Below, in pieces: positions 11,714 through 24,399 of a DNA stretch of 64,000 nucleotides. Position 1 is the first letter of the stretch; each line of letters starts with the position of its first letter. This DNA is from Roridomyces roridus (taxonomy: Eukaryota > Basidiomycota > Agaricomycetes > Agaricales > Mycenaceae). The translations under genes and the position numbers were made by a program. The notes beneath the pieces are model-generated. The model saw nothing but the letters and a program-made list of their open reading frames with translations, made no database searches and was not told where the DNA came from. The stretch lies in the NCBI GenBank assembly GCA_029378245.1, contig JARKIF010000014.1, positions 310,001-374,000 on the forward strand. The letters run 5' to 3'.

Positions 11714-13016
11714 TTAGTACTTTACAGTGCTCGTCGACGGTCCTTCAGCGAGGGCAGGGGGTGGTGATTCCAAACGGAACCATATAGGTATCATCTTCCA
11801 CATCTTCTCCCGCTCGCGGGCAGCCCAACTTTCCAACGATCGAGCACATGCTTTGCATTCCGAGAACTCGGCACTCTTGAGCTGGCCAAGCTCCTCCGAG
11901 ACGTAGAGAGGGTCTACGGAATCAGAGCTGGGAATTGTTGAACAGATATACACACTTACCACACGAACCCTTCTCCCGATCGAAAACGTAGTGTTGAGTT
12001 GCCAGATCAACGAGTTCTGAGAAATCTTTGCGGCATGCCGCTGCTGACATGCAGATGGCTCCGGTGGAAGAGTTCTTGCGGAAATGGGTTCGGGCTTGGG
12101 ACCGAATGTGTGTTTGCGCGTCGCCCATCGTCTGGATAAGGGAGGTCACCATTTGTTGTGCGGCCTCTTTCCCCAAAGATAGACGTTGCATATCCAACGA
12201 AAAGAGGGATTGGGCGGGGTAGAGCGGTTCACCAGCGTCAGGTTCGTAAATCTGGGCGTGAGTGTATCGACACAGGTCGTAGAAAGCAGCCGGTAATAAG
12301 GCCGGCGCGTTGCATTCCCTCGCAAGGTTGATGACAGCCTACAAGGACGCGTTAAAAGTTGCTGCAGGACATGAATGAGGCATACAATTGGGTTTGGATA
12401 AAAGTGGCCACCACTGGCCGAGGTTTCCATCTCGAATGAGCGCGCCAAATCCTCCCTGGCGTCCCATCCCTTCAGCGAAGTGGGCCACGCGATGCTCAGA
12501 TGGGCAAGTGCTTTGGTTCGCAGCGTATCGACGATATATTTCGTAGACAGACGGAGAACACCCGCGACGGCACGGAAATCTTCTCGGTCGTTGTTGCCAA
12601 AGTCCGGTCCATCGTATAGCGCGGCCAGGAAATTCGCGACATCTTCAGCCGTGTCCTCAGCCAATTTAACAACTGGGCAGCTCTCCAATTCCTCGATTAT
12701 ATCTTGCTGGCCCTCTAGATTGGGTCGTACGGGCTGGGGGAGCGTGAAGATGTCTCTGAAGAGAGCGGAATGTCGGGAAAGCTGAGAGATATGGACCCTG
12801 AAGAGTGTGGTCTGGGCCTATGGTCAACGGTGAGTACGGCACCGATATCGCTCTCGTGAGCGGGCGAACCTGACAGATTACGCTTCCGTCCCGAAACCAC
12901 AAATCGCTGTGCGGCGACAACACTTGGCCTGTCTCCCGGTCGAGGATGCGAAGCGCCTCAGTGGCCTGAGCCTCGTACGTATCGGAAGTTGCCCAGCTGG
13001 CTAGGTTGACCGCCAT
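11714..13016 (-). CDS. BTB/POZ domain protein
   Basis: Exons in sequence encode an N-terminus with LSPHSDLWFRDGSVICQ and then FRVHISQLSRHSALF, the usual opening of fungal BTB domains. The domain continues with VVKLAEDTAEDVANFLAALYDG and FRAVAGVLRLSTKYIVDTLR. A helical C-terminal half follows, with VINLARECNAPALLPAAFYDLC and a Cys-containing stretch (MSAAACRKDF, ECKACARSL). This layout is common in the expanded BTB families of Agaricomycetes, which may be Cul3 adaptors or oligomerisation proteins. At least three short introns interrupt it (around 12,850, 12,370 and 11,945); borders are approximate. The substrate is unknown. Confidence 0.75.
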
Positions 13017-13118
13017 CTAGTTGGTCCATCGAGGACGAATGTGATCATACGAGCTTGATAACAAAGCCGGTCGATGTTTGTTCTATAGACGCGTTTCGGA
13101 GATAAACAACGCGACGCG

Positions 13119-14732
13119 TTATACAGCCAGCTGGTCTATCAACCTCTTGAGCTCCTCCGCCTCAGCAATAAGCGTTCCAACATCAGCATCTCTCTCGGCC
13201 ACCTTTTTGGCACTGAGCTCAGAGACGGCCTTGTTCACCACATCCGCCCACGTTAACCCCTCCTTCGGACAACTCGTCTACGAGTTGATCCTTTATCCGT
13301 CGACATGCACCAGCACCGTCATAACCAAATCCAGTATACACCTGCACCAGAGCTGCCCCAGCTTTTGCGTACTCAAGAGCGTCTGCGCCGGTGGAGATAC
13401 CACCACAACCGATCAGAGGAATGCCGGCCGGCAAATTCTTGCGCAGCGTCCGAAGAGCGGCGAGAGAATATTGTTTCAACGGTGCACCGGACAGCCCACC
13501 AGTCTCGACTTGATTCGCTAGAGAAAATTGTTCAAGATTGGAAAGATGCAAAGATGTGTAGCGTACGGTGAACAAGCTCTGGCGGTCTTTGGGTCGTGGT
13601 GTTGCTCACAATGACGCCGTCAATACTCGTGCTTTCAATGACTGCCGCAATTTCGACCAGTTGCCTCTTCGGTCAAGTCCGGGGCGATCTTGAGCACTAG
13701 TTTAGGTTTCCGCTCAGATTGTAGTTGTTCTCGAGCTTGCGTGACGCCATCCAGCAAAGCTTGCAAAAGTTGGCGATTCTGCAGGCCGCTGGAAAGTGCA
13801 AGTCAGCCATCAGGCAGCGGCAGAGAATAGTCATACTTGCCGCAAACCTGGGGTGTTCGGGCTGGAGACGTTGACGACCAGCACGTCGGAATGAGGGCCA
13901 AATGTGCGCACACCGGCTACGAAATCGTCGATAGACTCTACGGGTGATTCCTTATTCTTGCCCAGGTTGACGGCCAGCATTGTTCCTGGGCGGAAGGCAG
14001 CAGAGTCGTGTTCCTCGGCAAAAAAGCGCGGAATTCTTGCTCGTAAACGAGAGAGCACAGATGCATGGCCCTCGGAAGGGAATCCGTAACGATTTATGAG
14101 CCCAGAATCATCTGGCAAATGGAAAACACGCGGCCGAGGATTTCCAGGCTGCAACAATATTTCAGTCAATATTCGGGTGCCAGGCAAAGCAACACACTTG
14201 AGGTCTAGGAGTCACACTGCCAATCTCCACCCAACTGAAGCCAAGATTGAAAAGGCCTGTGCAACTCTGCGTTTGCATCCAACAGTCAGAACGATGGCGA
14301 ACGCACCATCTATTGCTTCCCCAGTTTTTGTCGAATCCGGCCGCCAAACCCACAGGGTTGGAAATACTCTTTCCCCACAGCTGCTCGGTGTTGGCTTTAT
14401 TCCAAGAACGAGCCTGAGTTACGAACCTCCGAGGTGAGCCGCGCGTCATCTTCTACCGGGTCGCGGGGTCCCAGGCCGCTTTTGAGCACTTTCACCGCGA
14501 CTTTGTGTCCCGTCTCTGCGTCGAGAGTGTGTCTCAGCAACGGGGCGATCACATAACGGTGGAGGGCGGAACGGGCATCCAGATAGTAAACAGCGAAAAG
14601 GCCAGTGGAAAGAATGAATACGGTGCCATATACAGCTGTTCTAATGGGTGTTCGAGGAGGAGGAGGAGCCCGAGAGAATAGATTGCGCGCAAGCGCAGGG
14701 CGACGAACGAAGCGGTGACTGCTCCGAAGCAT
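13119..14732 (-). CDS. URA9: Mitochondrial dihydroorotate dehydrogenase (class 2), frame broken
   Basis: Class-2 DHODH oxidises dihydroorotate to orotate with ubiquinone in the inner mitochondrial membrane. Residues from ATG 14732 include a basic targeting leader and one membrane segment ([20 protein letters not shown]). Conserved blocks follow: [77 protein letters not shown] and [16 protein letters not shown]. Introns are small; one (13789-13840) has a GC-AG boundary. Three single-base insertions break the frame: near 14,323 (T), near 13,664 (G) and within 13,257-13,260 (G); with them set aside the family sequence reads through to a stop at 13,119. The start codon was chosen to avoid overlapping GCN1, whose stop is 37 bp upstream. 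It is either an assembly artefact or a decaying gene. Confidence 0.85.
13789..13840 (-). other. GC-AG intron in the DHODH gene
   Basis: The exon ending TTG CG is followed on the minus strand by GCAAGT, the standard GC-donor consensus. After 52 nt the acceptor TTTCCAG precedes an exon reading C GGC CTG CAG. Only this junction joins NTPGLR to GLQNRQLL in frame, as expected for the family. The nearby GTATGA donor would put the next exon out of frame. Confidence 0.75.
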
Positions 14733-14769
14733 CGAGGTACACAACCGAAATAGGAATTTATTTGTACAA

Positions 14770-17700
14770 CTAGAAAAACCCATGCAGATCCTCATCCTCT
14801 AGTGCTTTTAGTAGATCCCGCGCCTCCCGCGCCGGTCGAGCAATGAACGCATTGTCACTGCTCGCGCTCTCCTGCACCTTCTGTGCCACGTCCCTTAGCA
14901 GAGATAATTTTTGGAAAAGGTTCGGGCCAGAGTTGTAGTCCTCCTCGTCCTCCGTGAGCAGCGCCAAAATTGTATACGAACAGATGACAGAAGGCGGGGT
15001 GCCCCCGACAAGGAATGCCCTGGGGAAGTAGTCAAATGCTAGTTCAATGTCCAAGCACTAATACGCACTCTACCAGTGGTCGGAGAAGGTCGGGATACAC
15101 CGTCAGCGACACTACCAAGGTGCCAATCGCCCGAGAATAGTTGTCTGCGGTTAATTGAGTTTCCCTCCAACAGGAAATGAAAAACATGCTCACCGTCGTG
15201 GGATTCCCGAAGAGCATCTGTGGCGACTTCGATACACGAGTCCCTGGCCTTGTCACCAAGGTGCTCCGAAGCGCTTTTGATCACATTGCTTAGTGCCAGA
15301 ATCAAGCTAGTCGCAATTGCCTCGTCGTTGGACTTGATTCCAGTCACCAATTCCGTGACAACAGGATCCACACGCGGCTGACTCCGCATGAGGATACCCA
15401 AAGCCTGCGCAGCTTTATTCCGCACAGCGATGCTCGCAGGATCACTGGCACTCTTGACAAAGGTGCGCTGCAACTGAGGGAAGAAGGGCTTGACAAAGGC
15501 GGGTATCCGCTCCAACATGGAACCAAGCGCACTGAGGATGGCCGTCTTCACAGCAGGAGGGTAGGTGCTTGCTTGCGTAGCAACACGAATGAGGGGACCA
15601 GTGAAAGGGACCACGTAGGGCTTGATCGCGTTCTCCTCTGTTCGTTCGACAAGATCCCCAATCGCATAAGCAGCCTGCTCTCGCTGCTCGTTGGTTCCCG
15701 TAGTAAGACCAGCAATAATGATGGGGACGGTGGGCGCAATGCCTTTGGGGAGACCAAAGCCAGGGACGTATTGGCCTGGGCCACCTGTCGATTCGATGCT
15801 GCGACGGAGAGGCACGACGAGAGATTCAAGCTCGTCTTTCGGAATAGCTTTGACGAAAATATCCAACGCGCCCCATGCGGCAGTGTGAACCGGCACTTGT
15901 GAATCTTCGAGGAGCGAAACCAATTGCCGGATCCAGTCGACTCGATAGAGACCGTAATCCATGTCCGATTCTTCACAGAAAATGCCCAGCAAGTTGCAGG
16001 CACTCACGCGGCGCTTGGGAGAATCGTGTTTTGCCCTGAAAGACGTCGGTCAAAGACAAAGGAATGGCGAAAGACATACCATCCGATCAGTAGCATCATG
16101 AGCGTATTCAGCCCTTCAGCGTCACTGATAGAAGCAAAGAGTGCACGAACAGCCTCGTCCACAGCTCCAAGTAATTCTTCATCTTGCTCTTGTTCAATAA
16201 CCCGCAAGAAGGCTGACATGATGACCGATAGGCGCTTGCTCAGAGCACCACCGGCAACAGTCACCAACGCTCCCAATGCTCGGGCATTGAAAAGGGTCAT
16301 CGGAATGGCCGTCAAGGTCGGTATCAGAACGGGGAAGACCGTCGATGCTCGGACATTCATAACTTCACGTAACGCTTGAGAGCGGTACCTGAGCCTTTGC
16401 CAGGGTTGGCGAAGGGCGTCGAGTAGAGTAGGTATGGTTTGATCGATGGCCTTTGGTCCAAGATGTTCTTGCAAAATGTCGAACGCCTTGGCAGCTGCAG
16501 ACCGAACATTAGGCTCGTCGTCGACGAGGGACATGCGGACAATGGAAATAATGTCGTCTTCATGGCCCTCTCGTTGAGATTCAGTCGAATTTTCCCTGCC
16601 ATGGTTGATTAGTAATCTGGGTCACGCAGGATCGCACGCTTACATTATTTCGCTCAGCATCAAACAGACTCCCTCCCGAGTTGTAGAGTCCATAGAAGTC
16701 GAATTTGTGCGCAGAATGGCCATGACTTCGGTGAGAATTCGATCGCCAAATTTGCGGCATATTTCCCCAACTGTTCTGCCCGCTGTCTTGAAGAACATGA
16801 ATGGAAAGTATGGGGAAGAAAAGGCGAGAAAAAGTACCTCCTGTTGCTCGAATTCGTCGCTCGAAATAAGATGCAAAATTTGTCGGACGAGCTCGGGAAG
16901 AATCTCGCGCACTAAATATTATCAGATAAACAATTGGATGACAAATATGATGCGGTCACCTGTTCGCGGAGTGTTGTTGACCAAAGCTTTCCAGATTTGA
17001 ATGGATGACTGCCGCACGACGACGACTCCATCTTGTCGCACCAAGTAGAGGGCAGCAAGGATGCGGTCGCGACGTTCGACACCGAGAATTTCGACGAGGG
17101 CGCGTCTGGATGACTCGTTCACGTTTCCTTCCGCGGCGGCCTCGTCCTCTTCCAGATCAGATGTCTTGCCGGAAATCCCCGAAACCTTGAACAGCAGTTC
17201 ACCAACAAGGGTGATGGACGATTGCTAGAAAGAGTCAGAGAGGAGTAACAGATTGTCCACCAGATAAATTACCCGGATGCGCCAACCTGGATCGAACATG
17301 CCCTGTTCGAGCTCAGGTAGCAATAGATCGATGGCTTTGCTCGAATAGTTGGTGACAACCATACGTCCGGCGCGCATGGCGGCTTCTCGAACATATTCTT
17401 CAACGTCTGCGAGACCGCTGAGGATAGGCGATATGATTTTCGGAAGATGCGGCTGGAAGCGGGAACCAAAAGTGGCCGGTAAGAATACCAAAAGTGACAT
17501 GAAACCTTCTCGAACGGTTGCCCGAGGCGATTGAGCGTTGGCTATGATGTCCGGTAGCAAACCTTCCAATCGCTCCATTCCCAGACCGGACAGAACTTCA
17601 CTCAGACCCTGAGCAGCACCTTGCCGATCCACTCCAGATGTATCCGTCTTGAGTGTGCGGAGAAGGCCGGGAACGAGATCAGGGAAGTGGCCTTCACCCA

Positions 17701-20700
17701 ATCTTTCGACCAAGGTACCTAGAGCTTTCGCGGCGGTCGCGCGAGCCTCCGGCACCGGGTCGACCAGAACCTGATGGACCATAGGTAACAGATTCGACAA
17801 GTACGGGACAAAGTCTTTCGAGTCTGTAAGAGAGGCGAGATTGCCGACGATTTGCGCCGCTTTCTTTTTGATATCGGCGCCTCTCTCCCGAAGACCGCGC
17901 TCGAGGATGGGCACGACCTTGGAAATTAATAAGCAGGGATAATAAAAGTAGCAAGAAGCACTCACAAGGGCCAGGGACGAGTTGTCGATGTAGTGCATAA
18001 AAGAGGTTTTGAGAAGTGAAGACAGAGCATTTGGCGTCTTGGCAGGATCGACCAAGGCTTTCAAGAGCACGGGAACCAATGATTGAATTTCTGGGTTAGT
18101 GATGACCTCCCCAAACTGTTTCAAACTCTTGTTCGCCGCCGTTCGGACTTGTGCGTGCGAATCCGTGAGGACTCCCGTCAGCCGAGGAATAACAATGGGC
18201 AGGGAAAGCGAAAGTTGTCGTGGAGAGCAGTATGCCATCATTCCTAAAAGTTCGATGGAACCCTTCTTCGTCCGCCATTGTTTTTCGTCCAAACCGGAAA
18301 GTAATGAAGGCAAGATCAACTTGACTCCATAACCGGACATGTTGCCCATGATGATGCGGGCGGCATCCTGAGTAGCCTCCCGCACATCGGCAGTCGTGTC
18401 ACCGAACGATGTTAGCAGGAGGGGAAGAACGTAGGTGATATACGGCTCGAAAAGGCGTCCTAGAGTGCTCGACAAGGTCTCGAAGGCAAACATGGTTCCT
18501 TGACGGGGCTCATAGCGCTTTTTATCCTCGGTAGCAGTTTTGAGTCGGCGAATGACGTCAAATTCTTTCATGCCAGCGATCCCAGTGCCTTTGAGCACTC
18601 CGGCCAATCCATACGCGGCGCCACGACGGGCAGCATATTTCGGTGCGTTGAACAATTGGTCCAGAAGGTCGTCGACGAGCTGGGCAACTTTGGGTCTCAT
18701 TATCTTGACGAGCGGCGAGAGACACTCTGATACGGCCATTTGCACCTGTTCTGCCGGTGTCTTGAGTGCCTCTACCAGTCTTTCCACAATGGACGGCACA
18801 CGACTGTCCGTAGCGTCCAAATGACGCGCAACACGGCCAAACAGAATCACAACAGCTTCTTTGATCTGATCACCAGTCTCTGTCGCCGGACTGGCCTTGC
18901 CGAGATGGTCTTCAAACATGGCGATTAGAGCGGCGAGGCGGGACGCGCCATGCAAATCGATGACAGCGGTCCCTGCATTGAGCATTCCACGGCGAACCTC
19001 CGCGGTACGATCTCCTAGCGCCTCATCCTGGATCAAGAAGGTGAAGAACGGCTCTATCTCTTCCTCGGGAAGTAGAGGTGCCAATAGTTCGAAAGCAAGA
19101 GATGCAGCAACGCGGGCTTGCCATGGATCTGAGCGTTCCAAACTCGCAGCAATGACCATGCCCTAAGAATGGAATGAGAAGCGGGGTGGAATAAGACCCA
19201 AGAAATCTCACATATTGATCGAATTCGGGTGCAAGAATTTTGGCCTTTTCACGATAGTATTCTTGCAGAGTGCTGACTGTAGAATGTACGGCCTGTGGCC
19301 AGTGTTCTACCGATTCTGCAATGGCTGCTGCGGCACCTCGTCGAACGTATGCGTTGTCGTGGCCTGATGGGAGTCAGTGACATTCAAAACCAAATGAGCA
19401 TCCGCACCTAAGAATGGGAGCATTTGGTCGGGGAATGCCTCCGGAACGTCCAGGCCATTGTCGTCCCATACGTGGCGGGCAAGGCGGCCATTCTGCTCGT
19501 CGTCGTCGTGGCAAGCCACCCACAACTCAGGGCTCCAATCCAGATCGGTGATATCGAAGGGCTGTAACAAGAGTCAGTGCGAGGTTCCCACAACCAAATT
19601 GTAACACACACACCTGCAAAGCTTGAAGGCAGGAGTTGCGGACATAGACCTCCTGCATCAATGTCCCTATCAGAAGCACGTCAATCTCGTCTCGGGATGC
19701 ATTCGAATGTGCAGCTTCTCCAAGATCCACGAGAGTTGAACTAGCTTCTTTGCTGAGCTTCGGCTGTTGCCGGATGATATGCAAAAGCAGTTGCATGGTC
19801 TGTTTCCGCGGGTACGCGGTATCGGAGACTGAAGGGGACGCGATGAGCAAATAATAACATTGAAGGGAGAACCGTGCAAACATTCTGCGCAATGGAACTT
19901 GATAATATCAAGAGCCACGGCCACTTGTTCTAGTGCCTCGTCGTCATCTTCAGGGGCGATACCGCCCAGCGTGAGTACTTGTGCAAGAAGGGAGAAGGCA
20001 TATGAGAAAGTTGCAGAATCAAACGGCGTCTGTTCCGAGAGGAATCGTAGTCGATGAAGGACGCGAATGACCAAACCTGGATTTGTTAGTGGAGTTTGGC
20101 CAGTGGCTACTTGAAATAACTAACTATTCAGCGGTTCTGCACTCAATTCCTCAGGGATCATGTCGATCTTCAGGCTTCGCAGAGTGGCGATACCAACCCA
20201 CACGCGGAAAGTATCCAACCGCTCCGAGCTGCATTTTGCCAGATCCTAACGCGGGGTTAAACTTGAAGATGAGTGGGTAGAGGATGAACGCACCAAGTAA
20301 GTCTCGAACGCAGAGGCTCCGACAAGTAACGATCCCTTGCGGAGAGCGCCTCCCAATAACAACTCGACGACTGAGGAGATGTACAGTCGAAACTCGGGCA
20401 CGTCTGCCGCCACAAGACTGCGCACAAATACCAAGCCACGAATAAGATTTGCCTTGACGGTATCCACACGTTGCCGAACGGCTGCTTCGCGCACTAGTTG
20501 CGCCTGCAGCAGGGCTTGTTGGGGCTTGGTCAAAGCGGCACCAACCTTCTTTTTACTTTCGACTGCACTCCGCACTTCTGCTTCCCATCGTGCTATTTCA
20601 AAGTCCTTGCCCTTTTGTGGAACCTTTGCGTCGCCCTTGGCAGAGGCAAGTACTGCGCGGAATGATCAGAGTCCCACCGTAACGACAAGACACAAGAGCC

Positions 20701-23388
20701 GTACCGTCGACAAAAGTCGTTCCTTCAGGCATACGCCACATCCCGAAGTCTTCCTCCGTCAACGCATCCAAAGTGGCAGGATCGATAGTCCGCCTTGATC
20801 TGGTCCATGATGCGAGGGAGGACAACATCAGGAGCAACAAAAACCTGCGGTCGTGAGGGCACTGAATGCCGCATCCGGGAGGCCCGTCTACGACAGATCA
20901 ACACTAGTAAAAATGTGTGGGTGGCGTTAATACCTTGTAGTCCTCGGCTGTCGCAGCCAACAATAATTGCACAATACGGTCCAGCCTCCGCTCAACGACT
21001 TGGCGCGGGTCAGCGCCGGTTCGTTGGCAGACATCGATCCACGTCTGCCGGCCAGGAGGATCTAACAGAGAATGTTAGTCAGCGGATCAAAGCTGATGGC
21101 CAAGAACACCAACTTGCCAGCCGATGATGCGCCAGCACCACCATATCCACAACCGTCTCTTCGCTGTCTCCTACACCTGCGCCGATGAAAGCAGCTAGCC
21201 TGGTCTCCGTGCCGGGAGCATCGGCGTTGCGGGCCGCATACGCGGCAAGACCGGCAAGAACAACGGCACCGGCATCTGAATGCGTTCGGATCACACTTAG
21301 CGCTGCGGCACGCGTGGCAGGTTGCGGTCGGAGTGCCAAATGTAACAATGCACCGCCCAGGCGAAGGTGTGAGCTAGATGAGGGGGATGGTCGGTATCAG
21401 GCGGCAGAAAACAAATATTACGCACCTGGCTCCAGTGGTACTGAGAGTCCAAATGCCATCCAAAGCACGAACAAACCACAAAGCTTCCTGATCACTGGCG
21501 TAGGCAGGTACGCCTTCTCTTGCAGCCCCGATCCTCACAAGCACGCGCTCGTTGAACAGCCACAGGGGTTTGTCCCCTGCCGCGGGCGCGACGATGGCTC
21601 GCACACCAGGCAACCCCAGTGCAGATTTGGCCGGTTCTCCACCGGCCTTCCCACCCGCAGCTACACGCAATAAGCATGCCGCAGCAAGACACGCCTCCCA
21701 AAGAGGCTCGTCCTTGGCGTTGATCCCAGTACCGACTGCACCCAAAGCAGCTTCCAGTGGCGGAATCAAAGCGCGCGCAAACACCATGTACAGCTCCGAT
21801 TCTCTGGTGCCTGCCCATAAAACCCCTGCTCCAACCGTCCACCACGCCCTCTGGCCGCAGATCCGGCTCCCGACTTCAATCCCATCCCACGGACGACCGC
21901 CGCCCCTGCGTCTGTCACTTTCTTTGGTGCAATGTCGGATGCAAGGAGGGCGACAATCCAGCGTTCTAATGTGCTGCTCAGCACCTCTGCAGCTCCAGCC
22001 GCCGTCTCGTTTGTCATGAGAGTGAGGAGTGTGGCTACGCCTCCGTCCACGTCTCGGGGCACCTCCAGACAGCCCAGCATGCCGTAAAGAGCAGCACGAT
22101 GGTCAACACTGGCGGTTTTCCGAGCCTTGGGGAGTGCGAGAATGGCCTCCCCCGCCTGCTCCAGTTCGGTTTCCGTTGCATCGACGTTGGCGCGTAGACG
22201 TTCGCTTGCTCCTTTGAACAAGGCCACCACGTCAGGGACTGATGCCGAAGTAGAGGTCTTTGCCAGATTCAAGATGAGTGGCAGGAGTGACCGGAAGGCT
22301 GGAATAGATATCGGTTGGGTGTATGTCGAAAAGAAGCCACGCGGGCCTGGAAGAGAGATTCAATAAAATCCCTGGGAAGGAAGAAGGCCGCGACTTGCCG
22401 CTCATGGCGCCCTTGCCAATTGCTTTCTCCAAGACCGGCAGCAGAACCGCATCAAACTCGGCTGCACCGACATAGGTAGTGACGAAGGTATCGAGAGCTT
22501 TCTGTATTTCGATTTGAATGGATCCTCCGCACGGATGGGACGACTCACTAGCACATGGGCGGGCACAGTTGTCCGGGCCTCGAGAATATCTTTGCAATAA
22601 ATCTCCAACACGGCACTTTTCAGATCGGGGCTAAGACGAGATTCAACTGGTTCAGTGGTCGTCTTGAGATGAACCAAGACGTCGATGGCAACACCCAAAA
22701 GCGGGATGGCGCGCAGTTTTATGGCAATGGACATGACAGACAATAGTTCGTTCGACACCTGGAGAGAAATTGAGTGATTTTGTGAGGTCAACGATGGAAA
22801 CGCACGCTTCTGAGTGCCCTGCGGACGCGGGTGATTGCTCCCACGCGGATTGCAGGTTTTGCGCGTGAGAAAGCCTGGAGTGCGTCGAAAAGTCCCGCCA
22901 TCACGCGTTCGAGTGCATTTAGGCGTGGAGAATCTACCACCAAAGGCAGTAGCGCACACGACCAGCATAAAAGCGCGTAAATGTCGCTGGGCGCGCTGGC
23001 ATGAGCTGATTGCGTATCAAGCCATGCGATGACCTGGTCGGCCAAGGCAGGCTCCCGACGCACGAGTGCTGCTCCGACGCGTTCGACGGCACCACGAGAT
23101 TCAGCATCTGTATATCGCGGATAGGTACTTGTGAGCAGTGTGAAAACATCCGTCGTCTGGCTGGAACCGAGTTCTAAGTACCTGCTTGATGAGCGCGGAT
23201 GAGAAGCAGTCGGACAACTTCGTACCCAAGTCACAGAGGGAGAGCACCTCATCCTGCAGAAACCGAACCCGATCGCTGACTTTGCCGTTGAGTAAGACGT
23301 CGTGAGCGAAGACCATTGCCCGGTCCCATTCAGCGTAGATTCTGTCCGAAGATGGCCAGGCCGGTTTTGAATCCGACTCTGGTTCCAT
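14770..23388 (-). CDS. GCN1: Gcn1, Gcn2 kinase activator on the ribosome
   Basis: Gcn1 binds translating or collided ribosomes and, with Gcn20, activates the eIF2-alpha kinase Gcn2. The gene is about 8.6 kb with many short introns. The longest exon (17,225-19,159) encodes HEAT repeats with the conserved Gcn1 blocks DPWQARVAASLAFELLAPLL, EALGDRTAEVRRGMLNAG and YAARRGAAYGLAGVLKGTGI. More HEAT repeats continue to a stop at 14,770. The N-terminal part includes VSDRVRFLQDEVLSLCD and DIDPATLDALTEEDFGMW. The start is uncertain: ATG 23,388 is usable, but in-frame protein-like sequence continues upstream to about 23,490. Two single-base breaks are seen: an extra T near 20,787 and a missing G near 21,848. 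Predicted length (about 2,600 residues) fits the family. Confidence 0.88.
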
Positions 23389-23626
23389 ATTTTCTGAAGT
23401 GGCTGAAGTCGACGCGACCCAGCTCTGGATGGCGGATATTGACTGAGATTTGGAAGTAGCTTCCTTGGCTTTGAGCCGCGCGAGGGGCGAGGACTTGAGC
23501 GGCAGCTTGAAGTTCGGACGCGCTCAAAAATTATGATTGATGATCGACTCACAAGTCCGTTTCCGGCGCAATTCACTTTCAGTAGATACAGGATTACAAT
23601 TCAGAGGTACATTAACGAGCGCAGCA

Positions 23627-23966
23627 TTAGACAACAGCCTCTAAACGTTTTGACCTCCGTCGGGACTCGCGCTTCGATTTGGCGGATACACGCTCAAAGT
23701 CGGGTGGCATGAATGAGAAACGGTCGGTGGGTTGTGGATGGCTCAGCCTCTTCCAGACCAACACCAAACGGCGTTTGAACGTCTTGCGGGGTTTACGACC
23801 TGCGGGTTTGGGCGGAAGCGTAGGATCTACAGTGGTAGTCCTGGCGCGTCTACTATACTGCAGTCAGTAACCAGCGACGCCAACCTGAAGAAACCAACAT
23901 GAGCTTGCGGCGGGCTGAAGAGGAGCGGCGACGACTGTGTGCTCCGAGACAAAAGAATGTGGGCAT
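23627..23966 (-). CDS. Small basic protein, unknown
   Basis: Two exons can be joined in frame. The first begins at ATG 23,966 (MPTFFCLGAHSRRRSSSARR), and the second reads RARTTTVDPTLPPKPAGRK up to SKRESRRRSKRLEAVV with a stop at 23,627. The intron starts GTTGGT, contains a branch-like CTGAC and ends TAG. The roughly 100-residue product is very rich in Arg, Lys and Ser, without a recognised domain. It lies between GCN1 and KAP123 in a position where part of the GCN1 5' UTR or first exon could also sit, so it may be a chance reading. No function is proposed. Confidence 0.35.
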
Positions 23967-24399
23967 GGATGGGCTTTTGTGTAGCAGTAACAAGGTGGCC
24001 AATTTATAGACGGAGTTTAGGACGCCACCGGGGTACAATGGAGGACGAGAGAAGGGTACAGAGCACAAAAGACACGTGTCGAAGGCCACAGCAAATTGCC
24101 ACTTGAGGGAGAAAAAGGAAAGGCACTTGGTCGCCTAGACGTCGCGATTACCTTTCGGGTCAAGAAGGCGGTGTAGACAATAATCGTGCACTAGCGAATT
24201 GGATCTTTGCCACGGAATTGGAGAGACTTGTACGGCCTCGAGGGCGTTGGCGCAACGTTGGCGACTTGCAAGAAAGCATGAGGACCGGCAAACAGCGGTA
24301 AACTTGGATTGCATCAAAGGCGATCACCCACGCGAAAAAAAAAGTTGGTGTGACCCTTCTTCATCTTTCCTCCTTTCCCTTTCCTCCTCCTCCCCCCTC
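23967..24399. promoter_or_regulatory. Probable KAP123 promoter/5' UTR region
   Basis: No gene is seen in this stretch. The last 45 bases before the KAP123 start codon (about 24,355-24,399) are an almost pure C/T tract, a feature often found just upstream of the start in highly expressed fungal genes. No clear TATA box was found. Confidence 0.4.

Noticed and set aside
14400..14460. Frame break early in URA9 near the SEVRNSG reading
   Set aside because: A 46-nt intron (donor GTTCGT, acceptor GAGCAG) joins LTSE to [11 protein letters not shown] in frame.
15039..15110. Extra-T frame break near the GCN1 C-terminus
   Set aside because: A 49-nt intron (donor GTGCGT, acceptor CCCCAG) joins LLRPLVE to AFLVGGTPPS in frame, so no error is needed.
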